A stretch of 64,000 nucleotides of DNA from assembly GCA_024345305.1 (NCBI GenBank), contig BRON01000006.1, forward strand, positions 806,001 through 870,000, read 5' to 3'. The DNA comes from Mrakia gelida. Its lineage: Eukaryota > Basidiomycota > Tremellomycetes > Cystofilobasidiales > Mrakiaceae. Positions 32,909 through 45,524 of this stretch are shown piece by piece; the stretch's first letter is position 1, and the number at the start of each line of letters is the position of its first letter. A model generated the notes under the pieces. The model was not told where the DNA came from. It ran no database searches and worked only from the letters and a program-made list of their open reading frames with translations. The position numbers and the translations under genes were made by a program.

Positions 32909-34568
32909 TTACGTGGGTTTCCTGGAGGAGGAGAGGGAGAGAGAGAGGAAGAGGTCAGTTTGAGGAGACGCGAGAAGGGAGAAGGGAGGAAGACGAGAGG
33001 ATGGAGTAGGAAACGAACCTGAACTCGGCGAGAACGGTGTAGATGTTGTTGAAGGCCGTGTAGATCTCGGATCGGACCTGGAGAAAGAAAAGAAGAGGAA
33101 GAGAAGCGTCAGGACTGAGTCGCAAAGAGGGGAAGGACGGAGGGAAGGAGGAGGGAACGTTCGAACTGACCTTCGCACCGGTGAGGACGATCTTCCCACT
33201 GACGAAGATGAGCAGGACGACCTTTGGACTGATCATACGGTAGATGAGACCAGGGAACAGCTGCAAAGCGATGAGAGGGGAAGAGTCAGCTTGAGTTCGA
33301 CGGCAGACGCGGAGGAGAAGGACGAGAAAGCGAGAGACTCACCTCCGGCTCGTAACTGCTGAAAGCTCCGTGAGCGTACGCCAGACCTTCCAACCTGATC
33401 GGGAACTTGACGTCGCACGATCCGACAATGTTCTGGATCTTGAACTCGGAGAACTTGGCGTCGAATCCGAGCTTCTGGATGATTCGAGCGTACCTGAAGG
33501 GAGCGGAGAGGAAGAGGTCAGCAACGAGACGAGAACAAGGCTCGAACTGCTCATCGAACGACGAGACGATGGCTCACTTTCTCGAGGCCAGTCTAGAGTC
33601 ATCTTCCGACTTGGCACCCGTTACGACCATCTTTCCGGAAGCGAAGATAAGAGCGGTCGTCTTGGGATCTCGGATTCGCATGATGACGGCGGCGAATCGC
33701 TGGAGGGAGAGAGGTAAAGCAGAAGCAAAGGGTCAGCGAGGGTTTCTTCGAGATAACGAACACGATAACCGGAGGATAGGAAGTAGGAAGAGGCGTGCAT
33801 TGCATAGGTAGCTAAGGGAGGAAAGATACGGTAGGAACGGAAAGGAGAGGAGGTGGAGAAAGGGAAGAAGGAGAGGGAAAGCTGAAGCTCACCTTGGGGT
33901 TGTACTCAGCGTTCCTCGCATGGAGAGCGATGGTCTTCAAATCAAGTCGACAGTCGAGGTTGACGGTAGCGACGATGTTCCTTTGGGAGCGAGAAGTTGA
34001 GGTTGGATGGGTGGATGGAAGAGCGAGGAGAAGGCGAAGCAGAAAGGGAAGGGAAGGGGAGGGAGGAGAAGGAAGAGCAAACAGGACGTCAGCAACGTTG
34101 TTGAAGACGTCGCCAAAGCTATAGAATGATGAGCTGCATCTCCAGCTCCTCCGTCACTCTCCTCTACCACCATCGCTCTGCTTCAACGAGCTGGATGGAT
34201 CGAGCAACGAGGTCTCGACCACCTTGCCACGCCGGCGCCTCGTTTCCGTTCGCTGACTCGCCACCTTGCATCCAGCGAGAAAGCTCCACTCGCTCAGAGA
34301 GACAGAGGGCGCTATACTAACTGAAGGGTGGGGACAATCCCAGCAACAGCAGTGATCCTGAAAGGGGAAAGCAGAGCAAGGAAGGGAAGGTGGAAGGTCA
34401 GCTTCGAGCACCACCCATCGCTCCCTCCTTCCCTTCCCTTCGACGTCCTTCTGGGAGTTCTACTCACTCAGGAACGCTCGGAACAGCCGAAGTGATGGGT
34501 CCAGGGGTAGCAGCCGTCATAGGGAGAGCCGAGGTAGAAGCCCGGTTCGAGGGGAGTTGGAGAGCCAT
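32909..34568 (-). CDS. TATA-binding protein (TBP)
   Basis: TBP is the general transcription factor subunit of TFIID, SAGA-linked and Pol I/III factors. It starts at the ATG at 34568 ([19 protein letters not shown]), a short divergent N-terminal tail. The two direct repeats of the saddle follow: [76 protein letters not shown], then [55 protein letters not shown] and YTVLAEFR. The last exon adds KPT before TAA (32911-32909). Every segment matches the conserved core at expected length, with about six introns. It is convergent with PCNA. The core is so conserved that the identification is secure. Confidence 0.97.
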
Positions 34569-35116
34569 GGTGGGAGGGAGGAGAGAGGAAGGGAAGGACT
34601 CAGAGCGAGAGGAGGAGAGGCGACTGTTCTGTTGGATAGAGAGGACCGAGGGGCCGTACTGCAGTGAAGGAGTCGGCTTTTGGGAAGGTCTGCTGCTGGT
34701 GAGGAGGCGAGAAGGGCTAGTGGGAGACCGTACGGAGCAACGAGGAGGGGGAGAAGGGGAGGGGAGGAGCGACGAGGTGGTGGATGCGAGTCAGGTTCAG
34801 CGCTTGCTGCTTTTATACGATTTGGGCAGATTTTTAAAATATAATCGAAGCTCGCCTCTTCGTCGCCTCTTAACCTCTACTAGGACACTAGTCGAGGTAT
34901 GTATTTCCACACGATTCCTCTCTGATCGACCACCTGAAAAAACTGCGAAAAAGGAGGACTGAAAACGGCGAGAACCTGGCGGACGTCGCGTCGACTCGCC
35001 AACTCTCGCTTTCAACGACACTCTCTCCCGAGGGACTGTGCCATCAACGGCATCTAAATAAGTATGTGTCTTAAGTTGTATGCGAACGTGGTATGCTAGT
35101 TTGGACGCGTTTGGAG
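34569..35116. promoter_or_regulatory. upstream region of TBP gene
   Basis: This 548-base gap separates the TBP start from the stop of the next minus-strand gene. It is purine-rich near the TBP ATG, with A/T-rich patches (TTTTTAAAATATAATC at about 34831-34846). Nothing else is recognised. Confidence 0.35.
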
Positions 35117-38100
35117 CTACTTCTCCAGCTCAGCGAGAGATTTCGCGAACTTGGATCTGGCTCGGATCTGAGGCAGCAACGCGCGACGAAGGAGAGAAGA
35201 GCTCGGTAAGCATATCTTTCGGAAGGAGGTAATACAGTATGCGCTGGAAAGAAGAGTGCGAGCCGAACCTGAGGACCGAAGCGGAAAAGAACGAAGGGAA
35301 TGACTGCCATCGCTGTCCCGAGCATCCCAAACGTGAAAGCTGCCCATCTAGGATTCTGCGAGTCGAAGGGGAAACAAGTCAGTCAGTGCGAGGGGAAGAG
35401 GGAAATGCTGGTGCGAGGAGTGGAAGCTCACGAGAGTTTTGTACATCTGGCGAAGTGAAGAAGCGAACGAGCGACGCGACGAAAGCGGAAGGGTGATCAG
35501 CTTTCTGAACGCGCGACGAGGAGAAAGGGGTTGACGAACGGGAGTGATGAATAATGGGAAAGCTCCTCCGAACATGTTTCTGTAGAGATGAGAAGAAGAA
35601 TCGAGTCAGTTCGAGCAGAAACTTCGCTGATCGAAGAGATGCGGCCGGAAGCGAAACAAACCTGCTGAAACTCTGAGCAGCGAGAGCCGAGGAGGAGTAG
35701 ATCGAGTAGCAGTCCGCCAGATAGTTGAAGACGCAGAGACTGAAGGAAAGGGTCAGCGAGGGGGGAAGAACGAGTGAGGATAAGCAGGGAGGAACGAACT
35801 CTGACCAAACGAGCGAGAAAGAGAGAGCGAGGTCAGTCTCGATTCCGAACGCGAGACGTGACTTGAAGGAGAAACTCACAGATGAAGAAGATGCCCGTGA
35901 CCAAGACAGCGATTCCGATGGAAGGTGCGATCCAGTGAATGGTAGGATACGAGGTCCAGGCGAAGATGAAACAGCCAACGGGGAACAAGATGGCTCCCGC
36001 GCACGCCGAGAAGAGACGCGCCTCTGGTCCTAGTCGAGCGAAATGTCGACTATGAAAGGGAGATGTCAGCTTCCTATATGTTACCTCGTGGGAGAAGGCG
36101 ACGTACGAGAAGAGGCGATCTTGGTAGAAGGTTCCAAAGAAACCGAGGAAGCCGCCGACGCTGCAATTCGAACGAAGGAGGGTCAGCGAGTTGTCTCTTC
36201 GTTCGAGGAGGTGGAAAGGAACTCACGCGATGCTGAGGTAGGCGAGGCCAACTTGACCAGTGTTGAAGTTATACAGCGTTCGGAAGATGTATCTGAAGGG
36301 AAGAGAGGGGGTGGATCAGACTTGCGCGAAGGAAGGAGGACGAACGCCTCGGAAACGAGCAGAGCTTACGGGATCGCATCGAGGATCTATTTCACGCAAC
36401 CAGGGGTAGAGAGTCAGTATCGCGAAGGATAATCTTCGGTGCATGAATCGGACTCACTCCGTAGAGAAGTCCCCAGGCTGCAAAAAACGAGCGAGGAAGG
36501 CGAAGAGGTCAGTCCAGTTCAGACGCGACGTCGCTGCCCATGGCTTTGAGACGCGAAGAGGGCCGCGTAGTCTGAGTGACCAGTATCTTCACTCACCGAA
36601 GCCGACCCAGAGGGAATACAGAGCGACGACGGGCTCCGTGAACAGCATAACAAACGGACGCGAGACCGAGAGCCGGATGAGCTCGAGCATGGGAGGACGA
36701 GCCAGCTCGGCTCTAGACCGATATTCCTTCCCACTCTCCTTACGGAGCTTGTAAGCTATCCGCGTGAGGATGACCGAAGCTGCAGAGAAAAAAGAGATGA
36801 AGGAAGACGCGCCGTCTTGTTCAGTTCGGTTTGCAAAATCGTCGTTCAAAGGGAGTTGAGGGGATGAAGCACGGACCTCGAGTCTCCTTCATCACCACGA
36901 ACATCACAGGAAGTAGTATGATTGTCATGCTGGGAGAGGGGCGAAAGGAGGGTGTAAGCGGTCGCGTTCTCGTTGGTTGTCGCGTTCGGTTTGGATGAGA
37001 CTGAGACTCACGCTCCGTTGATCCACTGGATCCACCTCCAACCGAGTCGAGGATCCATATCTACCCAAGCCATGAAGGTAGCTCCAACGGCGCTACCGAA
37101 GATGCTCGCCAGGGCGAAGAGGCTCATAGGGAGTCCTCGTCTGTGAATAGAACGCGTCAGAACTGTCTCGCTCGAGTCGAAGGAGCAAGAGCGTAGCGGG
37201 GCGAAACTTACTCGTGAGTGCTCCATATGTCACCTGGTAAGAGATGAAGCGATAAAGTGATTAGTCCGTGATCTTGGTCGAGAGAGGGAAGGAGGACGAG
37301 AACTCACTGATCGTCCCTCCGACCAAACTCGATCCCGTGCTTCCTGCGATACCCTGAATCACTCGAGCGACGAGGATAGTCTCCAGGTTTTGAGCCAACG
37401 CTACTGGAATGTAGAAAACGCTGAGAGCGTCCAAGAAGGGCCGAGGAAGTCAACGTTGAGTTCGCGTCGCGAGGAGAACGAGAGAGACGACGTCAAGCTC
37501 ACACGAAGAAGAAGCACGAAACCCAATACAGAGCACTGCGACCGAACTCTTCGCTCAAAGGAGCGAGTAAAAGAGGCGCGAAGCCAAACGCCCACGCGTA
37601 ACTGGCAAAGAGAAGAGGAGAGAGAGAGGGTTCAGCTCGGGAAGGGGGAAGAGGTGAGACCGGCAATGAAGAACGACGAGCAAGAGCTCACACGGCGATA
37701 CCAAGAGCTCCTCCAGTCGCACTGAGACCTAGTTCGTTTTCCATCGACAGGCTGCCGATAGCGAAAGAGGAGAGGTTGAAAGTAGCCAGGAAAGTGAAGA
37801 CGACGGCAGTGATGGTGATGATCCATTTCCTGTCGAGGCGAGAAAGGCGAAGGTGGAGGGCGAGAGACAGACCGACGCCGTCAGTTTCGCAGCCCTCGTT
37901 CGAGAGGGGGTCAAAATTGCTGAAACGTAAAGCTGAGGGTCCTCCTTATCCATGCTTTAGTCTCTAGATGAACAAGGGACGAACCGTGTCTTCGAAAAGC
38001 TCATAGGGTCGCGAGAATCGTTGAGCTCGAAGTCAACCTGGTTCGTTCAGCCCCACCAGAACGAAGGATGGGTTCAGCTCGACGTTTCTCCTACCCTCCG

Positions 38101-38305
38101 CTCTCACCATCCACGAAGAGACAGATGGACGTACATATAAGACTCCTGATCCATCCTCGACGACAGTTTCGTTGCTGCTGACTCGCTCAGGATCGAGGGA
38201 GGGGTCAACGAAGGTATGGAGGGCAAAGCCGTGTCTGACGGAGGGATGGGCTCTTGAGTGCTGCCGTACCAGGTCTATCGACGTCGTTTTGTCGAGTTCG
38301 GCCAT
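35117..38305 (-). CDS. MFS transporter, DHA1 multidrug/polyamine type
   Basis: This is a proton-antiporter-type drug or polyamine exporter of the plasma membrane. It starts at the ATG at 38305 (MAELDKTTSIDLVRQHSRAH). The cytosolic N-terminal part continues over an intron to VDFELNDSRDPMSFSKTRKW, the typical entry to TM1 in this family. Later exons give LSSFAIGSLSMENELGLS, YAWAFGFAPLLLAPLSEEFG (family motif before TM4), LVARVIQGIAGSTGSSLVGG, TIGDIWSTHERGLPMSLFAL, LGWRWIQWINGA, then in the second half FNYLADCYSIYSSSALAAQ, SFSRNMFGGAFPLF and RWAAFTFGMLGTAMAVIPFV. The stop is at 35117-35119. It is heavily interrupted (about fifteen introns). Substrate unknown. The ATG at 37953 is inside an intron and was not used. 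Confidence 0.85.
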
Positions 38306-38745
38306 CAAGGAAAAAGAAGGATGTAGAGGAGAAGTGCAGTGGACTTGCTGGGTTGAGAAGCTGGTGGTTGGGGGAGTCAGAGTGGAAAGGCAAAAACGGT
38401 GAGCTCGAGCTCACCAAGCCGACGGCTTCCCCGCCTTCTCTCTTTTTCCTTCATGCGATCGGTGAGAAAAGATTGTCGTTCTCGAACCAAAGCTGGCAGA
38501 GGACACTTTCCAGGACAGCGTGAAGAGACTCGAGAGCTAGTCTCGGTTCCATTTCTGATCGTGGTCAAGCTCTGGTGCTCGTGAGTTCCGCGACGCGGTT
38601 CGATGTCCTTCGGTTCTTCGTTTGCTCTTGCCAGACTGGATCTCGGCACTCCCAGGGTTCCGATGCGAGCAAGCAAAGTCTATAAGATCACAACAACGCA
38701 TAACAAGGTCAAAGCCACGGATCTCTCCCCTTCACGATTTAGAGA
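38306..38745. other. intergenic region between DHA1 transporter and Asteroid gene
   Basis: This 440-base gap lies between two minus-strand genes. It holds the promoter of the transporter gene and the 3' flank of the Asteroid-like gene. No ORF or motif stands out. Confidence 0.35.
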
Positions 38746-41495
38746 TCACGCGTCCTCCTCCATCAACCCAGCGAACATCCCTCCTCCCCCACCTCCTCCT
38801 CCCTTCTTCGCTCCAGCTCCCCCCTCCGCCTCCCCAGCCCTCTTCTTCTCCTTCTTAGCCTTCTTCCTATCCTTCCTAGCCTGCGCCGAATCCATCGCGA
38901 CCTCCAACTCGGGAGCCAGCCACCCTCTCGCCTCCTCGTCCAGAACAGCCTCCATCGACGCGTCGAAGTCCTCCTTCTCTTCCGCCGAGGGAGCTTGGTT
39001 GGTCGCGAGGAGGGTGTGGAACGTTCGACCCGAGTAGGATTGATGAGATGGGGGGATGATCGTGGAGGGGAGGAGGAGGGTTTGAGCAAGGAGGGAGAGT
39101 TCGTGCAGGGAGTGAAGGAGATGGGAAGTGATGTGGACGGCTCGGTTGGTGATTTCGAGTTTGTCGGTCGAGGAGGGAACGATGGTGACTTCGTCGGAAG
39201 AGGAGAGGGATTGAGTCCAAGTTTCCCAAGCTCGAACGGATCGAACTCCAGCGAGAACGACAGCCTCAGCTTCTGCTCGTCGCAACATCCACTTGGCTCC
39301 TCCGGCGGCGACGTCTGCGTCCCGAGAGAGGACCTGCATCGTCCATCGGAGGGCGAGGACGAGGGGTTTGAGCGGGTCACGGAGGGAGAGGATGGAAGGG
39401 GTGAGGGAGTTGAGGAGGGCGAGGTAGAGTTGAGTTCGGTACTCGATCGGTTGTTGGACGAGAGGGAGGGAGGGAGTAGGGATGTCGGAGAGGGAAGTGG
39501 TGGTGGTAGGGAGGAGGATGGATTCGATGGTTGGGATGGGGACCATCTTGGGGAGGATGAGAGAGGAAGATCGAAGGTAGGTTTGGATGGATGGAGGCAG
39601 GTCAACTTCTTCTTCCTCTTCGTCCTCGGATGCGGCGGTTGGGACTTGATCCTCTGGGTCGTCCGAAGCGAAGGCCTCCTCAGCGACTTCGATGATCTCG
39701 TCCTCGTCTTCCTCGTCGGACGCATCCTCAGCTACTCCATCGCTCTTCACTTCCTCCTCCAGAATCTCCGCGTCCTTCTCGTCGACCTCCTCCACTTCGA
39801 CGACCACGACCTCCTTCCCGTACCCGATCCCAACACCCTGGTTCAGGATAGCCCAACACATCTCCCTGATAGGCTCTCCCACTCGTCGACCGATGGTTCC
39901 TCTCTGGGTGTCCTCGAGGAAGACGCGTCCGAGGTAGCGACCATCTCGAACGACTCCGGCGAGTTTGGGAGCGAACTCTCCCCTCGACATCGCGTCGGCG
40001 TAGAGAGCGACGATCTCGTCTCGAGTGGGAGCTGGAGTCGGGAAGGACGAAGGAGTGACGAGGGAGAAGGAGGAAGTGGTGTTGAAGTCGTGGGTGACGG
40101 AGTAGGAGAGGGCAGAGTCGATGAGGGAGTGGATGAGTTTGTCGAGTTGAGGTTCCGTCGCGGGATGGAGGAGGAGGGATTGGACGGTGCTGGTGAGAAG
40201 GGAAGCGGCAGCATCTCCCGATGAAGGAGGAGTGCTTGGTGCTGATCCGTTGACGGGGGTGGTCGACGATTTGGGACCTTGGGTCATGATGAGACGTCCG
40301 TTCTGGAAGGTCTTGACGGCCGAGGCTGCTGCTGCTCTCCTGGCTGCGATCTTGGGATCCAAAGCCTCCCTGAGCGCCAAAGCGACTCGCTCAATCTTCT
40401 GGCTTCCGCTCGTGCCCTTGGTGTGGAAGAGGTTCGAGAACTGGTGGTAGTCGTTTCCGACGAGAGCGGCGAGGAGAGGAAGAAGACCGACGGGGAGTTT
40501 GAGCCTGAGGGCGAGCAAGTCGGCGTGGTAGGAGGTGAAGGTGACGGAGGTGATGAAGGAGGAGTGAGGGAGAGGGGGAGGGTTGGGGCAGTGGTTCCTG
40601 TAGGCCGACCGAGGAGCTCGACGACGCGACTTGACCGCTTGGAACGAGCCCTCCCACGGGTCCGAGTCGTCCGTTCCTGCTGGCGCTTCAAGAGCAGCCT
40701 TCTGCTCTTCCGCGGGCTCGAGCCACTTCCAAACCATCCCGTCGAGAGGAACGTACCCCTTCATCTCTCCTCCACCTCCTGAGGAAGACGAGAAGACGAC
40801 GAAGTCGCTGTCCATCCCGGTCACCCAACCGTTCCTCTTCCTAGCTTCAGAGACGCAGAGTTCGTCCGCCTCTCCTTCTCCCCAGATGCACTCGACCTTG
40901 AGAGCGAGGCAGGCGTCGACGGTGGCTGAGTAGATGAGGGGAGGGAGGATCTTGGATGCGTGAAGGAAGGAAGGGGAGGATCTCGATTCCGGGGAGGTCA
41001 AGTGGAAGAGGGAGAGCGGGAGGAGGAGGGATCGTTGCCGAGTGAGCTCGGTGTGGTGTTTGATGGAAGGGCAGGGGCCTGAACGGGGGGATATATATAT
41101 AGTTAGCAACGAACGAGCGGGGAGGAGGGAAGGGGAAAAGAAGGAGAGCTCACCATCGAAGACGAAGACGGGCTCCAAGCCAACCGCTCTCCATCCTTGG
41201 ACGGTTCTCTGAAGAAGACTCGCCCACTCGGTAGACTCTCCTCCGTAGGCCCATACGATGTTGTCGAGGTAGAGAAGGTAGATGAGACTGGAGGGGAACG
41301 GGAAGAGAAGAGAATCGATCAGCCTTGAGCTCAACCTCCTTCCTTCTCGACTCGAGCTCAAGCTCACCTCCAAGCGTCTACGACGAGAGCGACCGCGTTG
41401 GAAGGGTCGAGATCAGGGTTGGCTTCGAGAGTAGTCGTTCGAGTGAACGCCTGAGGCTGCTCCTTAAGGTACGTTGTAAGACCGCGGACTCCCAT
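38746..41495 (-). CDS. Asteroid homologue (XPG-fold nuclease family)
   Basis: The start at 41495 gives MGVRGLTTYLKEQ, the N terminus typical of XPG/FEN1-fold proteins. The presumed metal-binding acidic residues are present: VVDAW near residue 37, GEGEADELC, and GMDSDFVVF. FVFDG and LPVGLLPLLAALVGNDYHQF also fit the Asteroid group, in which the helix-hairpin part follows the I region. A very acidic linker (about 39600-39820) and a helical C-terminal half follow; the protein ends AGLMEEDA with a stop at 38746. Two introns lie near the 5' end; most of the protein is in one long exon. Asteroid proteins are poorly characterised; nuclease activity is inferred from the retained acidic residues only. 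It shares a 196-base divergent promoter with the J-domain gene. Confidence 0.85.
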
Positions 41496-41691
41496 TTGGA
41501 ACGAGAAGAAGAGGTTGAAGGGGTTGGGCGAGAGGTCGAGGTTTCTCGTCTTTTTTTGAGAAGGTGAGCTCGAGCTTTCCTTCCTTCCTTCGCTTCCATC
41601 CCAACCATCAACTTCCGTCTTTGACGACCCTTCCTCTGCCCTCCCTTTCCCCCTCCCCTTCTCCCCTTCTCGCTTCCGTTCCGACTACTAG

Positions 41692-44581
41692 ATGGGAATT
41701 CACCGGATATCAAGACAGTCCACCTCGGCCCTCTCGACCTTCGCTTCGTCCTCCTCCTCCGGTCTCGCCTTTCGCTCGCTCCCTCCTCGGAGACATGCTT
41801 CGACAGCTGTTTCAAGATCTACAGTTCATCTAGACGACCCTTACGAGAGGGTCTTACCGCCCAAGTTTCCATCCGAGGAGGAGAGGGAGCGAGCAAGAGA
41901 AGCTCTCATCAACCACATCGGAGTGAGCTCGACTTTCCCTTCCTTCCCCCACTCCCCTCCCCATTCCTTGCACTCCTCTCTCTCCCTTCTCTTCTTCTCG
42001 TCTGATCTCCTCTTTAGTATATCGATGCTGACACTCTCTTCTCATCACCGGTCCTTCTCTCGATCCAGTCCGATCCGAATATCAAGCTCTCCCTGCTGCC
42101 CTTCTGGTCGGTAGCGTACACCTTCCACGGAGACATCTTCTACTACCTCCCTTCCAACTCCAAGGACAACAGTCTCATACGGCATTCGGTACCAGGTCAT
42201 CCGTTCCTAGTCACCTCGGAGGTCTGTGGTCTACGCGATCCATCGCTCACGTCAGTAGTCGAAACGTCTTCCCTCTTGATCCTCCTCCGACGTCCCTCTG
42301 TTCCTCCGAGCTCACGACGACCCTCACCCTCCCTTCACAGAACCCTTCAATTCCCCATCTCCCCTCACTTCTACCTTCGAGGCTCATCCTCAACCCTCCC
42401 ATCTCCTCATAACCCTCCCTGTCCAACCCTCCCTCTCCTCAACCTCGACCAGCTCGAGAACCAACCCTCCTCCCTCTCGGATCCCTTCGGTCCTCCCGTT
42501 CGATTCTCCCTCGGTCCTCCACGTCCAGTCCTCCAGGCTCTCTACATCCCACCACCGATATCGGACGTCAAGAAAGGTCAAGATATCTTCAGTCTTCCCA
42601 TCAAATCCACGGTGACGGTCGGAGGAACCCCAGCGAAGACGTCGAGCGTACGAGGCATGTTTCCTCGGGGAGGGACGATGGCGAGGATCATGGATCATCC
42701 TGTAGGATTCGTGAGTCCGTCATCATCGTAGAGCTCCTCTGCTGCTCGTTTGAAGTCGAGCTGGGCTGACCCTTGCTCGTTGATCGGTTCGTTCGTTCAG
42801 GATCGCGTCGCTTGTCCGATTCGAAAACCGCTCCTGATCGCCTACGATCATGGAGGAAGGCCGATCGCAGCCATTGACCCTATATCGATGATCATCCAGT
42901 CTTCGGTGTTCGAGCACGGTAGGAGCAACTGGAAGGACATGGTGAGTCTCTCCTGCTTTGCGACGCGTCTCGAAAGTCGCTCGCTCACGCGTGCCGCTCG
43001 ATCTCTGCAGACTTCCAACCACCACGACTTCTCGAAAGTCACTGGTGGAAGCGTCATCAACCTGCTCACGGCTCAGTTTACCGGATCTCACCTCGTCGTC
43101 ACGCCTGAGAACAGGGACAAGCTCGACTGGACGGCAGATTACATCCACGTTGGTTCTCTCTTTCCCGTCTTCTTTCGATCGCGACCTTCAACTCACCTAC
43201 TTCCTCCCTTCCCCCATCCTTTTCGAACAGTCGCTTCGACCCGACCGAGTCCGTGAAGACCGAATCGCGACAGAGCTGTCAAACGGCTCGGCTCCCCCTG
43301 CTCCTCCCTCTCACCTCTCTCACATCCGAAACACCTTCTCTACTCGACTTACAGCAGCCAAAGGATCGGTCACCGCTCATCCCATGAGGTCAGCTGGACT
43401 CGATGAGGCTGCTGCGAACGCGAGACAGAAGCTGCTGGAGGCTGAGGTGAGACTTCGCTTCTTTCTCTCCTCCCTCGTCCGACACTTCGTCGCCTGAGCT
43501 TCAACTAACCTCGAACTATTCGCTTTGCTCCCCTCCAGGGTATGGCGGAGCGACTTCAGATGGCTGCTGCTCGTCAGAAACGGCTGAAAGTTGAGGCTGA
43601 AGTCCAGTCTCGTCTTTTGTCTCAGGTTCGTCAGACTTCGTTTCCTCTCGTTCCCTCCTTTGACACGCGACGAACCTGATTATCCTCTTCCCCTCTGTCA
43701 GTTGGACGCTAGGAAGAAAGAGAGGATTCTCGCACAGAAGAAGTCGGCCGACAAACGGAAGAAGTATCTTGTAAGTCGAGCACCTGGGTGATCATGCCGT
43801 CGAAGTTCGCTCTCCTGACCTGACGCGTCTTCGCTGGCTTCCCTTCGTTTCGTAGGAGTCCAAAACTGCCAAGACGAGACGAATCGAGGATGTGAGTTTA
43901 CAACGTTCTAGTCATTTTCGAGCGAGCGCGTTCACTGACCTGTGTTTCTTCTCTCACTCTTCTCCAGCGTCAACGCGAGGACGAGAAGCGTCGGAGGCTG
44001 GAGGAGGCCATGGCTACTGCTGCACGAGAGCTCTACGTGCGTATTCTCTACGCTTCCACGCCCGAGATAAATGTCCTTGCTCATCGCCTCTCTTTTTCTC
44101 GCAGGGATCGCGCCGAACCAAGGTCTCGATTCGGTCGAAGGTGAGCTCGACTCTTCCATCCTCGATTCTTTCTTTCTTTCCTCACTTCTGACTCTCCCCT
44201 CTCCTCCTCTCCCCTCTCTACTCCATCCAGATCCTCGACCCTCACTCCCACTACCAAAGGCTCGGACTCGTCTCGCTCAACATCATGCCAACGGACGCGG
44301 AGATCAAGGAAGCTTGGAGGGCTCAGATGCAGGCTCATCACCCCGACCGACCAGGAGGATCGACGGAGAAGGCTGCTCAGATCAATCATGCTGCTGATGC
44401 TCTTGCGACTGGTGAGTTTTTTTTTTCGATTTTCGACGCGACCTCTGCCGTTCCTCGCCGCGTTCGCGTTCGACGAGCTGACTCTTTTTTGTGTTTCTTC
44501 GCGTCTCGTTGCTTTTCACTAGAGGACAAGCGGACTGCCTATCAGCGAGATGGGTTCTGGAACTCTGGAGGAGGGAGATAG
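41692..44581 (+). CDS. mitochondrial protein with C-terminal J domain
   Basis: It starts MGIHRISRQSTSALSTFASS and continues with an Arg/Ser-rich, acid-free stretch (RSLPPRRHASTAV), a strong mitochondrial presequence. The body contains KLSLLPFWSVAYTFHGDIFY, RPVLQALYIPPPISDVKK, CPIRKPLLIAYDHGGRPIAA and GGSVINLLTAQFTGSHLVV, none of which I recognise. A basic, charged helix follows (AERLQMAAARQKRLKVEAE; ARKKERILAQKKSADKRKK), spread over five small exons. The last 80 residues are a J domain: ILDPHSHYQRLGL, DAEIKEAWRAQMQAHHPDRP with the essential HPD, and INHAADAL, ending FWNSGGGR (stop 44579-44581). J domains stimulate Hsp70 ATPase, so the protein probably recruits mitochondrial Hsp70 to a client or membrane. 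Placing the J domain at the C terminus behind a long unknown region is unusual. Part of exon 2-3 (42220-42350) could be an intron or coding; the frame is open either way. Confidence 0.75.
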
Positions 44582-45524
44582 ACATGACCACTCATCATGC
44601 TGTTGAAGGAGCGAAAGAGAGCTGTCGAGAGTCGAGGAGCGGGAGACGCGAAACGAGCGACGAGATCTCCTTTCGACTCTGCCTCTCGGATTGACGTCGG
44701 TCGGTCGAGATCAAGAGCACTTCGTGGCGCTCTCGTCTGGTCGAAAAAAACTGCAGCGGCTGCTTGGCACTTTCAAGATAGAAGACCAACCGAGCCTCAA
44801 AGGACATGAGATCCGAAGGACACGCCTCGAAATTCGAAGCCTCGAACGTTGCCGTCGCTCTTCCTACGATCCCTCCCATCTACCGACGACCTCCTTGGCC
44901 CCTAGCGTCCGATTAGAGATTCATAGAGCGACAGTGACTGCCAAAGGAAAAATAACGCGCGCCGTCAGTTGAGCGTGCTCGACGGACCGAATCGCCTCGA
45001 TGCAGAAGGGAGCGAGAGAGACAGAGGGACGAACGCGTTTGAAACTTAGTGTTCTTCCCGGGTCGAGCAAAGACCAGCCGGCGAGGTAGACTTTGAGTCG
45101 TGCGTCGCTTCCTGGTCCTAGGCTCGTAAATGGATTGTTTCCTCGAAAGACGGACTTGTGTGATGACTTGGGACGAATCGAGGGAAGCGTCGACGGTGAT
45201 CGGTAGCGAGTCGAGATCTAGGCGCAGAGAGAAAAGGAGTCATTAGGAATGGTCAGTATCGAGTCGTCGGAACGATAGCGAGGGAAATCGGAGGCGAGGA
45301 GAAACGAACGAGCCAGGTCCGACGCAACCGTCGACGACCAGCGGTTGGGTTAGCTTTCGAAGCCGATTTGTACAAGAAAGCTGCCCAACCAGTTCGAGAA
45401 AGAAGAGGGACGAGTGAGTCAGCGAGCTGACTCTGAGAGAAAGAGGCAACTTGCACGATCGCGAAACCATGGAGGGCCAGTACTTACGTTCTCTCTCTCC
45501 CCCCTCTCCCCTCCTCACGAACGT
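44582..45524. other. unresolved region, possible minus-strand exons
   Basis: No recognised gene. On the minus strand a GTAAGT donor (near 45487), a CTGAC branch point and acceptors near 45361, 45222 and 44900 bound open stretches. One reads GNNPFTSLGPGSDARLKVYL and continues AGWSLLDPGRTLSFKR (about 45150-45040). Another frame of the same stretch reads SLPITVDASLDSSQVITQ. Two protein-like frames abutting suggest a small spliced gene, a decayed gene or chance. It lies between convergent genes. Confidence 0.25.

Noticed and set aside
37729..37953. Start codon for the DHA1 transporter at 37953 (MDKEDPQLY)
   Set aside because: It falls in the intron between the exon ending SFSKTR and the exon starting with KWIITIT; the upstream exons supply the typical N terminus.
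38995..40224. 409-codon open frame on the plus strand
   Set aside because: It lies entirely opposite the long exon of the Asteroid-like gene, whose protein is conserved; the plus-strand translation is Gly/Glu/Ser-rich low complexity typical of an antisense shadow in GC-rich DNA.
41089..41101. TATATATATATAG as a promoter TATA box
   Set aside because: It lies inside an intron of the minus-strand Asteroid-like gene, far from any start.
41978..42068. Alternative exon start YIDADTLFSSPVLL in the J-domain gene
   Set aside because: It is in frame, but it contains the GCTGAC branch-point motif for the next acceptor, so it is more likely intron.
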